A stretch of 64,000 nt of DNA from Platycnemis pennipes. Taxonomy: Eukaryota; Arthropoda; Insecta; Odonata; Platycnemididae. Shown here one piece after another: positions 12,524-22,229 of the stretch. Made by a program: the position numbers and the translations under genes. Every line of letters starts with the position of its first letter. Positions within the stretch are counted from its first letter, which is position 1. The notes under the pieces were generated by a model. It saw nothing but the letters and a program-made list of their open reading frames with translations. It searched no databases and was not told where the DNA came from. The DNA lies in NCBI GenBank assembly GCA_933228895.1, contig OW121855.1, forward strand, positions 70,952,698-71,016,697. Reading direction: 5' to 3'.

Positions 12524-12586
12524 GGAAGGATTATGGTAAACAGCCGGAGAGGGAGGAAACGAAAACGGGATAGTGTTAGGGAAGAT
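12524..12586 (+). repeat. direct repeat, copy 2 of a 62-bp unit
   Basis: Near-identical to 11935-11996. It differs mainly at CGAAAACGGGA versus CGAATAGGGA. The flanks differ from copy 1, which limits the homology to this unit. Confidence 0.8.
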
Positions 12587-12659
12587 AGAAAAGTTTTAAG
12601 TAAGATAAGAAAAGGACATCCGCATATTTTGCTAATAGAAGTGGTTGTGCATGTCTCAA

Positions 12660-13130
12660 CAGTATAGTCAAGAGATCGAGGATGCATTGAGTGACAATAG
12701 GTGCTAGTCTCTTCTTCTATTGTCACTCGGTGGACCCACATCATTCTTCGGTAGCACCACATTTCAAATGCTTCCAGCCTGGACTTCTCTGTTGTTGTTA
12801 TTGTCCATGCTTCGCTGCCATATAGTAGAATGCTCCAGATTCATGTCCTATTGAAATGTTTCCTAACTTCCACGCTTGTATTTGCAGCTGTAAGCAGAAT
12901 CTTCTTCTGGTAAAATGCCCTTTTCGCTTGGGAAATTCTACTGGCAATTTCTATTTTACTTCGTCCATCGCTGGTTACTCGGGTACCCAGGTAACAGAAC
13001 TCTTCCACCTCCTCGATTTTTTGTTTTCCTAGTTTAACATTGGTCCTGGCTTCCTTTCTCCTACTGCAATATCTTAGTTTCCTTTTTATTGATCTTCAGA
13101 ACCTGTCATAAATGGAAGAACATAGACGAC
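12660..13130 (-). mobile_element. RTE-like LINE remnant, reverse transcriptase C-terminal part
   Basis: Conceptual minus-strand reading gives VTSDGRSKIEIASRISQAKR (around 12930-12990), then AFYQKKILLTAANTSVEVRK, ILLYGSEAWTITTTEKSRLE and AFEMWCYRRMMWVHRVTIEEE (about 12720-12850). These are the conserved blocks after the palm of endonuclease-reverse transcriptases of RTE-type non-LTR elements. The reading is broken in places, so this is a dead fragment; the true 3' end with its GATGAT tail is absent and the 62-bp repeat region follows. The same blocks recur at 18.6, 19.8, 38.2, 41.0, 43.9 and 58.5 kb. Confidence 0.75.
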
Positions 13131-13289
13131 AAAGAATTCTACTGCATTTACTGACGTGCCCGCCAACTTAACTCACAATCTCACCAGCCCAGCTGACAGT
13201 CTACACGTCCCATAACAGCGTTCACACCCTCTCCATCCTCCCTTTTGTCCAACAAATAGGGACATGAAGTGTCGAATCTCGGTTTCCGG

Positions 13290-13600
13290 AGAGGGCGTGA
13301 CTGAAGGCGGCCGTGCGCACGCCCGATGCCCGCGTGCCAGAGGGAGCGGATGACATGACCGACTCCCGGGGACCGCCTCTCGAGCGACCGGCGACGCGGG
13401 AAATCGGTCCCCGTCCGGGCACGTGGCTCTCCGTACTCCTCCCGTGGAACACAATGGCGCTCCGCCCGGCGACGCGAATCCGTCCCCGTCCCACTTCCAT
13501 TCGCCTACGTCGCTACAAAAACAAATTAGCTCCGCCCGCGCAGTCGAAATGGGAGGGTGGTTCTATGGAGAGGGGATGCCGTTGCCGACCGGAATCGAGT
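13290..13600. promoter_or_regulatory. CpG-rich patch
   Basis: High GC with many CG dinucleotides (CCGGCGACGCGG, GCCCGGCGACGCG), in sharp contrast to AT-rich flanks. Several frames are open on both strands but none encodes a recognised domain. It could be a promoter-proximal region, an unrecognised exon or a GC-rich repeat; nothing decides between them. Confidence 0.3.
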
Positions 13601-13680
13601 CGGTGCGGAGGCTTAAGTACTTGCTCCCATCTGTAAGCACATGGTTTGATTCAAAACGTAGTCGATGAAGCGTAATGCAA

Positions 13681-13710
13681 AGGCCGCGGGTTCAAATCCC
13701 GCGTCGGGTG
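13681..13710 (+). repeat. tRNA-like T-arm / B-box fragment
   Basis: GCGGGTTCAAATCCCGC forms a perfect 5-bp T-stem with a TTCAAAT loop, matching a pol III B box. No matching acceptor or D arm is present upstream, so it is probably a SINE or tRNA 3'-half remnant and not a functional tRNA. Confidence 0.5.
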
Positions 13711-13734
13711 TGGGAGTGTCTTTGAATCATTTTA

Positions 13735-14030
13735 GGATTAGTGAAGTCTTCTCGGGTTCTCCACCGGGTCAGGGAAACAGCGAATTCCGACGTTTCGACA
13801 GCTAACTCTGCCATCGTCCTCAGGGAGTTGAGTGAGAATTTTCCGGGCATATATACTACCTGCCCCGGCTCAGGCCACTCCTAATTGGCTGGTTATAATC
13901 TTCCCACTCTCTTCTCGTATTTTCCGTAGCACTGGTTTCCATGAGTTACTGGGGGCGTATCCTGCGTCGCGGTTGAAATTTCAGAGAAGACCCGAGAAGA
14001 TTTCACTAGCCTTATACACCGGGAAAACAC
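13735..14030. mobile_element. Penelope-like fragment with inverted ends
   Basis: The left end TTAGTGAAGTCTTCTCGGGT (13739-13758) recurs in inverse orientation at 13985-14012. The interior has GACGTTTCGACAGCTAACTC and CATCGTCCTCAGG, then an ATATATACTACCTGCCCC segment and ATTGGCTGG. This arrangement is typical of Penelope-like element repeats in arthropods. No GIY-YIG or reverse transcriptase coding remains. Related pieces lie at 41.7 and 44.7 kb. Confidence 0.55.
13783..13829 (-). ncRNA. hammerhead-ribozyme-like motif
   Basis: On the minus strand the order is: CUGAGGA, one extra C, stem II GAUGGC paired with GCUGUC (with GU pairs), GAAA, then CGUC as a minimal stem III and cleavage triplet. 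The flanks AACUCC and GGAAUU pair at five of six positions as stem I. All conserved core bases are present except for the one inserted C after the CUGANGA box. Penelope-like elements are known to carry hammerheads. Activity is not shown. Confidence 0.4.
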
Positions 14031-14173
14031 CAGATAATTGATTTTAGCATTAAGTTAGATACAATGGTGCGATAAAACTTCAAATATCGGAACACCTAAA
14101 AATATAATTTACCACTACTTGAATCGTGGAGGAGATTATCATTGTTATATGGCTTCCTACTTGAGAGTCTTGT

Positions 14174-14300
14174 AGAGAGCACTTCAGGTTCAGTTATCCG
14201 CCGGTCGGGTGGGACGTAAAAAATGGATCTAACCGCTTGACAAGACTTAACTCGCTCGCAAGACGCTTCCATTGAAAGCATGCTAATGCTAACGAAGCCA
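14174..14300 (+). mobile_element. SINE family A fragment (body)
   Basis: CCGCCGGTCGGGTGGGACGT at 14199-14218 matches the family body with substitutions. The GCTAATGCTAACGAAGCCAG and TTTCTCCCCTC tail at 14280-14310 also fit. The tRNA-like head is not visible. Confidence 0.6.
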
Positions 14301-14627
14301 GTTTCTCCCCTCTTATGATCCCACCCGAAAACCCCCCGACGAAGACGCGTTGCCAAGAGCGAGATGCGCCGAAAAAAAGCAAGCAAACCAGCCCACAAAT
14401 AAAAATCACACTCGGATTTTCCTTATAGAGATAAGCCTAGTACTATTGACTATATTGCTCTACAATAAAAACCATAGTCCTGTAAAATAAAATTCATGCA
14501 CTACATACTTGAACAGTTAAGTTCATTTTGAAATGTACTTTGATCTCATTTATCATAAGTAAAAAAGTAGAAGTAATACTTTGCAAGGCACAGAAAATTC
14601 ATTTTTGAAATATTTTCATTAATAAGA

Positions 14628-14714
14628 GTAGTGAAAAAGTTGGCCAATAGAAGAATCGAGTGGAAAGATGCGTCAAACCAATCCTAAGATCGTTGACTAA
14701 TGATGATGATGAAT
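14628..14714 (+). mobile_element. RTE-like LINE 3' end
   Basis: Reads as the last codons of the element (a degraded LANRRIEWKDASNQS), then a stop and GTTGACTAATGATGATGATG, the family's trinucleotide tail. This is a heavily 5'-truncated insertion. Confidence 0.75.
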
Positions 14715-14719
14715 ATGAG

Positions 14720-15300
14720 TATATAGCTAACAGTTCTAGCATCTGTTTATTAAGAAAAACCAAATGGTGAATTTCAACCTATGAGCTGTGGGTTTGGTGA
14801 GTTTCAAGGGCTGAAGGCTAAGGTAATGGGGCTATGTGGTTTTTCCTCTCCGGGTTTACTACACTGGTGTGCTCATCATGATTCAGTTCGGCACTTCACC
14901 GATTGAATTTTTGGCTTAAGATATCTATAAATTCAAACTAACCCATCTGGCCTATCCGTTAAGATTCCTCACCATAGCATAAATTATTACAACGCCATTG
15001 GTTCCCGTTCCTGGCATATAAATGACCAGGAATGAGAAAAAAAATGAATGGACGAAGGCGCTCAACTTCGAAAGACTTAAAATTCCTCCTGGCCGAGATG
15101 GACGTGTAACGACCACTACGGGATCTTCGCATCACTCTGTACCGAACATTACGCGAGGAGATCGCGTACCTCATGCACAAAAAAAATTCCCATTCCGACC
15201 AGGGAAGTATGGTTATCCAATGCGGAGGAAATCCGAATGGTATATTAAACCTCTTTAATGCCTTCGTGGACCACACCTCCATCTTTTTCCTCCGAGCGAT
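14720..15300. other. non-coding stretch before the candidate exon
   Basis: Contains several overlapping short open frames on both strands (14959-15282 minus, 15022-15258 plus), none recognised. Confidence 0.35.
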
Positions 15301-15304
15301 TCAG

Positions 15305-15507
15305 AGCTCCAGAGATCGCCGCGGAAGGCGATTCAAGCTTCCCGGTAACGGTGAAGGACCGCGATGGCTCGGAAGAGGTCCCGGGGGATGCATCCGCGAA
15401 GATTTACTTCCAAATGATCAGCAGTTCCCGGAAGATAACTGCTCCCCGAATGGTGATAGCTCCTCCACAACGTCGTCGCTACCGAGAGCAAGTGCATCAC
15501 TGTTGGA
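15305..15507 (+). CDS. candidate internal exon, unrecognised
   Basis: A GC-rich island in AT-rich DNA. A pyrimidine-rich acceptor ends in CGATTCAG at 15304 and a strong donor GTGAGT starts at 15508. One frame is open across the interval (first full codon at 15306). Its product is mixed in composition, with segments such as FPVTVKDRDGSEEVPGDASA and KIYFQMISSSRKITAPRM. It is not low-complexity like the C/T-rich islands. I recognise no domain. Two other plus frames are also largely open, which weakens the case. It could also be a decayed transposon fragment. Confidence 0.2.
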
Positions 15508-15519
15508 GTGAGTTACAAC

Positions 15520-16185
15520 CATTTTAAAGCATGTATAACATTATAGTTCCTCCGCTGAACTGAAGTATAACTCCATTTATCGAAATAGACAGATCGTCAC
15601 TTTCGAACCTTTACCAGAAGTAGTAGTAGACTTAGGCTTAAGGTGCTCCAACAGCTACAGATATATCATACCATCTAACTTAAGACCTCAATACTAGTGT
15701 GATAGTTCCTAGATTACTGAAATTTGGTCAAAAGTAACGTTCACATATAAATACCAATATCCAAAATATAAAAATTATAACCAGTATTCAAGTGAAAAAT
15801 CTGTTGACTACTGAAATTGTTATTCGGTGCAGGAGAAATCTACTATTTTTATAATATCATAAATACGCAAAATATACCATTTTATGCCATTCATGTATAA
15901 TCTTTATTATATGCAGTACTAAGTGTTTGTTAAGTTGTTCATTTTTATGAGGAAATATACTAATTAATTAGGTATTTTTGTGATTATCAGAATCAATGTT
16001 TTTTTGAAGAACTGCAGGTCATCATATAACTTAAAGTATATGCCTTAGCGGTATAATTGAAAATATGTATAGTGCAAGAACTAAATATGAATGTTTTTAT
16101 ATTCACTTGATATAAGGATTATTTCTTTGATAAGGAAATGTGGCAGTACCTTTCATAACTGGAAAAAAAACTTAGTTCTATGATG
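15520..16185. other. strongly AT-rich non-coding stretch
   Basis: No gene, repeat family or RNA recognised. Confidence 0.45.
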
Positions 16186-16191
16186 AACACA

Positions 16192-16275
16192 ACGTCCAAG
16201 ACTGAGGCAAGATTCAAACCCGTGACCTATGAGTAGCTAAGTCGGCACGTTGCAGGCCTGGCAACCGCGGAAAAC
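16192..16275 (-). mobile_element. tRNA-derived SINE head, family B
   Basis: The minus strand reads CAGGCCTGCAACGTGCCGAC, then AGCTACTCATAGGTCACGGG and TTTGAATCTTGCC. This matches the 4.0 kb copy's AACGTGCTGG and GGTCATGGGGTCGAATCC. Only the head is retained. Confidence 0.55.
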
Positions 16276-16806
16276 TCGATTAAACTTCATTTCATGTCAA
16301 TAACATACAAGTTGTGATTCGGTGAAGAGCTGAGGTGATTTGCACTGTGAAAAGGCAGTACACTTTGTTCGGAAAATCCAATTGCAATCCACGACTAATT
16401 TTCAATATAATAAGTGCCTTGATAGTAGTGGACGCAAATTACGAGAGGACAGAGTAGGTGACAGGAATAGATAATTATGGATAATAGGATACTAAAGACC
16501 GTTGTACGTGATGGGTAGGGTGAGGAAAGATGAGAAAGACTGATAAAAATATCAAGATAGTTCGGAAAGAAAGGGAATTTTTGGAGAGCATGTGAGTACT
16601 TTGGAAATAAAGCCATTTTACGAAAGAAGTATCGGAAGTAGGAAGTATTAGGGAGGGAGACGTCGAGAAAACGCAGACTACGAATGCTTCATCAAATATA
16701 CGATACTGAATGTAAAAATTATGTTAAAATTAGAATTATGTTTCTATTTCATTGATAATTGCAAACCTTCCATACCTCATAGGTATGTATCCTTTGCCAG
16801 AATTAG

Positions 16807-16856
16807 TAGTGGTTTATTTAAAAAGGCTCCGAACGCCTTTTTTAAATAAACCACTA
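16807..16856. repeat. near-perfect hairpin, 21/22-nt arms
   Basis: The left arm starts TAGTGGTTTATTTAAAAAGG (16807-16826, plus a C at 16827). It pairs with 16835-16856 across a 7-nt TCCGAAC loop; the only flaw is A5 versus T6. It may be the footprint of a small inverted-repeat element or two fused terminal repeats. Confidence 0.85.
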
Positions 16857-17194
16857 GGCAATAAGGCATAAAGCATGTGCGGACCTAAGGCATGTTTTGT
16901 TTTCCGGATACAAGGTAGTGGAGAAGGTCTCTACATACCCCTCCGAGATCATTTTTAGGACATATGACGATCTGAAGAAAGAAATAGCGTAGAGCCATTT
17001 GGAAAATACAAATCAGTGTAAGGGTATTTCATCAAAATCTGCCCTAACCGATAATAGATAGTGGTTTTAATGGGTTGACTAAGATAGTTAATGGATAAGA
17101 TGGGCTAGTTTGAACTACGGATAACGGAAAAACGAATTGAATCATTATTTCCTCGAATAAAAGAAATAATGTCGGGTCCACTCGAAGTAGAGGA

Positions 17195-17770
17195 TGGTTG
17201 TAGAGACGTATAGCTGGGGGAGAGAGAAAGAGGGGTAGAAAAAGGAACAGAGACGGGGAGGGCGAAATTAGAATGAGTCACGATGGGGGGAGAAAGACAA
17301 AGCATCCGGATCACGAGGGTGGCAAATGGGGAAGGAGTTAAGGGTACAAGGGGTGATCTCATCTGGGAAAATTTCTTAATTCGCCATCCCTTCTCCCCCA
17401 TCCCTAGTGACACCTTACGGCAAGACAAGACGGAGACGTCTCCACATTCTTTCGTCCTCTTCTTATTTTCGCTAGATTCCCTCGTTACCGGCGACGGATT
17501 CAGTGAGGCGCCACCATCGCCCGGGCCTAACCCATACTCCCTCCTCCCCACCCTCACTCCTTCTACTATGCCTTTCTTTTCCAATCCCCGAGGGTGGTTG
17601 CTCGGCATCGGGGGTACAAGAAGGAAGGAGGGCGGGGGGGGTAAGGATTCGGGATCCTTTTGAATTATTAATTTCCCTCCCGAGAGGCGGCGGACGGGGT
17701 CAAGAGGCAGGGGCGGTGTCTGTGTGTGTTTAGTCGGCTCGGGGTGGGATTAAGAGAGAGAGAGAGAGGG
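17195..17770. repeat. purine / pyrimidine / purine strand-switch island
   Basis: The upper strand is G/A-rich at 17195-17345, C/T-rich at 17380-17600 and G-rich at 17610-17770, ending in (GA)n at 17753-17766. The 167-codon minus and 126-codon plus frames are compositional. Confidence 0.5.
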
Positions 17771-17774
17771 GGCC

Positions 17775-18340
17775 ACTCAAAGAAATTGGGTCACCCCCTT
17801 TTTGTTCTAATGTCGGCGTATGTGTGCGTCCGTAAGGGTGGGCGCGTGAGAAATGCAATCACTTGGAATGCAGCCTTTTCCCCCATCCCCCTCTGCCCAG
17901 TTGTCCTCCCACGGGAGATTTAATTATGCCCGACTCCCTCTTTCGACCAGAAAGATTTTCCGAGAATTTACGAACGATTCCCTCTCGGATCGAGAGGACC
18001 AATCAGCTAACGATTTAGCGAGGGCGCGGGTGGAGGAGGCCGGGTGTCGATTCCATCTCTCTCCGGCGAAGGACATGCTCTCAAGATGATTTGGTCCCGG
18101 GAAAATATGCGCTTGAGGGATGGGGGATTTCATTTCTATTTTCTGCTCTTTTCAAAGAGATATTACGGGGCACCTCGAGTAATTTTCGGTTTTATTTTCT
18201 GAAACATTCGTTCGTCTCCGGCTGCTCTAACGAGACCTGAATCGATTTGCTTGAATTGCGACAGAGAGAGAAAAAATAAGCCAACACAGTAATAGTACGT
18301 CTTTAAAGTAGAAAAAGAAAAATAGAGGAATTATGTTAAT
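17775..18340. other. mixed GC stretch, no recognised feature
   Basis: GC-moderate DNA with repeated TCTCGGATCGAGAGG-like palindromic sequence near 17982-17998. Open frames on both strands (17853-18089 plus, 17924-18133 minus) are unrecognised. Confidence 0.3.
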
Positions 18341-18344
18341 ATGA

Positions 18345-18424
18345 AGAGGTTGGCCGATAGAAGAATCGAGTGGAGGGCTGTGTCAAACCAATTGTAGGAC
18401 GGTTGACTGATGATGATGATTTCT
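18345..18424 (+). mobile_element. RTE-like LINE 3' end
   Basis: GGTTGGCCGATAGAAGAATC, then GAGTGGAGGGCTGTGTCAAA and CCAATTGTAGGACGGTTGAC, ending in TGATGATGAT. This is close to the family consensus, so it is less decayed than most copies. Confidence 0.8.
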
Positions 18425-18454
18425 CTAAAAATATATTACTATATCCTGATCAAT

Positions 18455-18491
18455 TGCCGCGCATTGCAGACAACAATACTTCCGACATACT
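18455..18491 (+). repeat. 37-bp direct repeat, copy 1
   Basis: TGCCGCGCATTGCAGACAAC through TTCCGACATACT recurs at 20462-20498 with one mismatch. It lies just 3' of a LINE tail. Confidence 0.9.
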
Positions 18492-18604
18492 TTCTTGAAA
18501 GGCGGTAGAAGAGCATTTTGCTGCGAGAGAATGTGATTTGAACGTAATTTTGATATACTTCACCATATTTCAAGGAAATTTAGGAAGATAGGAAAATATT
18601 TATC

Positions 18605-18725
18605 AGGACTAATATCTGAGGTATGATTCTTTGTGGAAGTGAGGCTTGAACAATGACACCCGCTGAAAAGGGAAAACTGAGCGAATTTGTAATTTGGTTT
18701 TACAGAAGACAGACAAAATACCAAC
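18605..18725 (+). mobile_element. RTE-like LINE internal fragment
   Basis: Translates as MILCGSEA, stop, TMTPAEKGKLSEFVIWFYRR. This aligns with the LLYGSEAWTMTAAEKSRLEA block of the same family at 12.8 and 19.8 kb. The stop replaces the conserved Trp. Confidence 0.7.
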
Positions 18726-19744
18726 TGCAGGTAAAAGGAAAGGTTCGAAGGATTTTTAAGAGCATTATTTGATAAAATTAAGGAAACTCAAGAACACAGA
18801 GAGAAGCATATATCAATATGGGCACGAGGATGTTCAATTCATTATAAATATATTCACAGAAATACCATGGCATGATAAAAAATAATCAACAAATATTTTT
18901 AAGCGTGTTAATGGGTTCTGCCTGATGAAATTCTCACCGAATCGAATCACATCGAATTTATTTTCAGCGTGGCTCCAATTTACCAAAAAATTATCCGGAA
19001 TAACTTAGATTAATACTCTGACAAAGTGCTTCGTGGTCATTTTCGTAAAACCAATTCTGTTGACTATGTAAACGTTTGTTTGAAAAAAGTGTCGGCCATT
19101 TTGTAACGTAATAACTACAAAATATTGACTATAATTTCTGAAATATATGCATAATGTAGGAAAAGTACCAGGTAGGTTCAGGTTTTGCAGGTGGTAAGCT
19201 TTTCATTTCATAAAAATCCTTCCACAATCCCAACAATTACATGACTTCAAGATTTTCAAAGAAAAATGAAATCGAGCGTTTAATGGAAAATTGGTCATGT
19301 TTTAGCCTCTGTATCTAATTACCGGGTGAGATGCATGGTAAAAGACTTAGATTCCATGTTTATCAAATATTTTAGTGTATATATGCGAAGTGTTAAGTCT
19401 CTATCTAAAAAAAACCAATTCCAGACTTTTGTCCGGCCTTTTTTCGATTTATGACCACATATCGACATTTCCATGCTCGACTCGAGAATCGTATTGACTG
19501 TTAAATAACCACAGTCAAGACTCTCAAATGCCCTGAAGAAGATATTCGAGTGGAGAATTGAATCGTAGGCCAGCACGGAGAACCCTACTCGATGAAGAAC
19601 AGAGAAGGATTTCTCCAAAAAAAAAATCACCTGGAGAGCCCATTCTCCTGAATCTGCTCTGTTACTCATGAGAATACTCAGGAGAAATGAATTAAAGCAT
19701 GCATCTAATTTTCATTATTAACAGGATTGCATCACTGAAACAAG

Positions 19745-20195
19745 CTTGGAACTAAGGAAACACTTCATCGGAACTCGCATCTGGAGCATGTTTCTTCACG
19801 GCAATGAGGCATGGACGATGGCAGCAGCAGAGAAGATAATACTGAAAGCATTCGAAATGTGGTGCTAGAGAAGAATAATGAAGATAAAATGGATGGAACG
19901 AGTGACTAACGAAGAAGTCTTGAGTAGAGTGGGATAAAAGAGAAGCCATCTGAAAACCTTTAGAAGAAGACAGAACAACTTCATCACTCATATTTTGAGA
20001 CATGATGGCCTGGTGAGAATACAAGTGAACGAGAAGAATGGAAAGGAAGGCCTTGCATGAGATGTATATAACAAGTAGTAAACAACCCGAAAGAGAATAA
20101 TTACACAGTTATGAAGGGATTATCTGATAGGAGAATCGAGTGGAGAGAAATGTGAAACCAATCTAAGGATTGTTACCTCAAGATGATGATGATGA
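19745..20195 (+). mobile_element. RTE-like LINE 3' part with tail
   Basis: Begins with ELRKHFIGTRIWSMFLHGNE, then AWTMAAAEKIILKAFEMWC. After a stop, RRIMKIKWMERVTNEEVLSR and ILRHDGLVRIQVNEKNGKEG follow, then a degraded IEWREM segment. It ends at GATGATGATGATG (about 20181-20193). Several stops and shifts make it a pseudogene. It carries the most of the C-terminal region seen in plus orientation. Confidence 0.8.
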
Positions 20196-20259
20196 AGTGC
20201 ATCTAGTTTGAATTTAGCTGGGCACATCGAAATGGGTCCTACGATATTGGATTCTGGGA

Positions 20260-20378
20260 ACAATAAAGAAGAATGTGAGTAAGAGGAATTACAGAAATGT
20301 GAATGTAGAAGCTGATAGGAGAATCGAGTGGAGATCTGCGTCAAGCCAATCATATGATTGTTGACCCTTGATGATGAA
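20260..20378 (+). mobile_element. RTE-like LINE 3' end, second copy in tandem
   Basis: GCTGATAGGAGAATCGAGTG, then GAGATCTGCGTCAAGCCAAT, ending TTGACCCTTGATGATGA. It lies about 70 bp after the previous copy's tail in the same orientation. Confidence 0.75.
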
Positions 20379-20461
20379 CAGAATTTCGTCGCATCTCAAA
20401 AGGCCCTCCTAACACTTACGTTCACTCGTTCTAATTAATACGAACAAAACCTTTATATCCC

Positions 20462-20498
20462 TGCCACGCATTGCAGACAACAATACTTCCGACATACT
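20462..20498 (+). repeat. 37-bp direct repeat, copy 2
   Basis: Matches 18455-18491 at 36 of 37 positions (CCACG here, CCGCG there). The two copies bracket the 18.6-20.4 kb LINE cluster. Confidence 0.9.
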
Positions 20499-20559
20499 GA
20501 AACAAAAAAATCATTACAATGACTCAAATCCCTAACATGCACTGGAGAGCCAGTCGGGG

Positions 20560-20880
20560 GAAAATTTCCGCGCTGCTACGGTCGCCTTCGACGCACTCGG
20601 CGCCCGTAAACCGACCGAGCAACAGCTGCGGGATTCCCGGGGACGTTTCTGCATGGACACGCAAGACAAACATGCAATTCCAATCGCGGACATTTCATTG
20701 CCCTTCCACCGTCATGTCCCTCCACCCTCACTGTCACCGCGTCCCCAGCCGTAACGCCGAAGACCCACCCTATGCAGGCGAAGCCACCCCATCCGCCCCA
20801 TATGAACCGGCACAAATATTTATCCCGGCGATTATCACGGCGATACGCTAACGAGGCTCCTTTCGTCCCTGCGTCCGACA
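20560..20880. promoter_or_regulatory. CpG-rich patch
   Basis: GC-rich with frequent CG dinucleotides in an AT-rich setting. Open frames exist on both strands (110 codons plus, 101 minus) without recognisable domains. Confidence 0.3.
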
Positions 20881-21029
20881 TCGCCCGTCCTGAATGAAGT
20901 CTTTTCCTTTACTACTGCTTTAGAATTCCCTCCTCCACTGAAGCTCACGAATTTCACGTTTACAAAACTAGACAGTAGATATTAACCATCTAGCAGCATG
21001 TGACCCTATTGTATAACATTTTTCAATGC

Positions 21030-21132
21030 AGTAGCCTATTTGCATGCCAATGGTGCATGTTTGGTGATATTCACCCCCTGCCACACACCCTTGCGGAGGC
21101 TTTCAGGCTATTGCAAAGATGTAGATGTAGAC
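21030..21132 (+). mobile_element. L2/CR1-like LINE 3' end
   Basis: TTTGCATGCCAATGGTGCAT through CACCCCCTGCCACACACCCT, ending in AAGATGTAGATGTAGA. It is homologous to the minus-strand 3' end at 39.9-40.0 kb, where the reverse transcriptase is still attached. That link identifies this tail-only fragment. Confidence 0.75.
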
Positions 21133-21134
21133 GA

Positions 21135-21695
21135 TGAGTATAATTTCTATTACTCTCCGATTACCTATGGGGAAATTACTAGTTTTTTTATGATGAAGAT
21201 TATTTAAATTTAAATTAACACTGATAAGTGATTTAATACCAATGCTTGTGAACATATATCTATTCTGAGTCTGTGATATTAATAGGATAAAAAAAACTGA
21301 ATATGCTGATCTTCGAGAACTTAGATAATGATTGTGATAATTCAAGAGCAATTTTTCTCCCTGACATTTTGGAATAATCACAGAAGAACCGGGATGAAAA
21401 AATACTTACCGGAATCCTTCGTTTAAAACAATGGGACATAAACAAAATTATTTAAAATAAAGACTACAGAAAAATGCAAAAGATATAAGTGAAAAAATAA
21501 CATTATCAATGAGGTATCAGTGGGGGTTAATTCAAAGGTACCCGAGGGACAAATCTGAAGCACTGGCAAGTTATAATAAATAATAATAAAGGGAGTTAGG
21601 CAGTGAGAGGATCTTCGAGCCTTCGCAGCTCTTTCCCGCTTTGACCCTTTTAATGAAAACTACAATTTTTATACAACGCAAAGGCAAAAGTAGCC
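21135..21695. other. AT-rich non-coding stretch
   Basis: No recognised gene or element. A short AATAATAATAAA-type run lies near 21575-21592. Confidence 0.45.
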
Positions 21696-21699
21696 CAAG

Positions 21700-21765
21700 T
21701 CATTTGAGATGGGAGGCTAATTGTCTAGTCACCACACCAACCTGAACGGCTTTCAAGTCTATGCC
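21700..21765 (-). mobile_element. SINE family A head fragment
   Basis: The minus strand reads CAGGTTGGTGTGGTGACTAG, then ACAATTAGCCTCCCATCTCA. This fits the family's A-box region (TGGTGTAGTGG at 45.0 kb). The B box is degraded. Confidence 0.45.
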
Positions 21766-21811
21766 GCACTTATGGGAACTGCAGACAACGAGGAGAGATG
21801 AAAGGATGGGG

Positions 21812-22058
21812 ATGGGATGGTACCTAAAGAGGAAGAATGGAGAGAAACCGGCGTCGGTGTTAGCCTACTCTTAAATAAAGGTATTATTGTATTCACACAT
21901 AAACGTCCCAAACGACGGACCGAGTACTGAACTTAAAGTGCTCTTCACAAGAAACTCATGTAGGGAGTGGCTCACGAATTGAAAATATCTGTCATTATCG
22001 GTATTCAAACAAGAGACTTCGGGATGGGATGCTAGTTATCTAGCCGCCACAAAAGACC
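21812..22058 (-). mobile_element. tRNA-derived SINE, family A
   Basis: The minus strand has the A-box-like TTGTGGCGGCTAGATAACTA (22058-22030) and the B-box TTGTTTGAATACC. The body follows, with ACTCGGTCCGTCGTTTGGGA (about 21930-21911). The 3' segment AGAGTAGGCTAACACCGACG then gives way to GGTTTCTCTCCATTCTTCC. A full-length, decayed copy. Confidence 0.8.
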
Positions 22059-22229
22059 CTCTTAGTATTACCCATCAATTTATTTCTTCGCGTAAAACGG
22101 CCTTGGGACTACCCGAGCGCATAGACTCATGGCACATCCATATTACCAATGTTTACCATTGACCGGTTTTTCCCTTCGGATCGCTGATGTGTTATGCTCG
22201 CGTTTTCTCCCACCAAACACGGTGTGTGG

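Noticed and set aside
13681..13710. Possible tRNA gene
   Set aside because: Only the T-arm is well formed; no acceptor stem, D arm or anticodon arm is found in the required positions.
17105..17608. 167-codon minus-strand open frame
   Set aside because: It spans a purine/pyrimidine island, resembles no family and overlaps a 126-codon plus frame.
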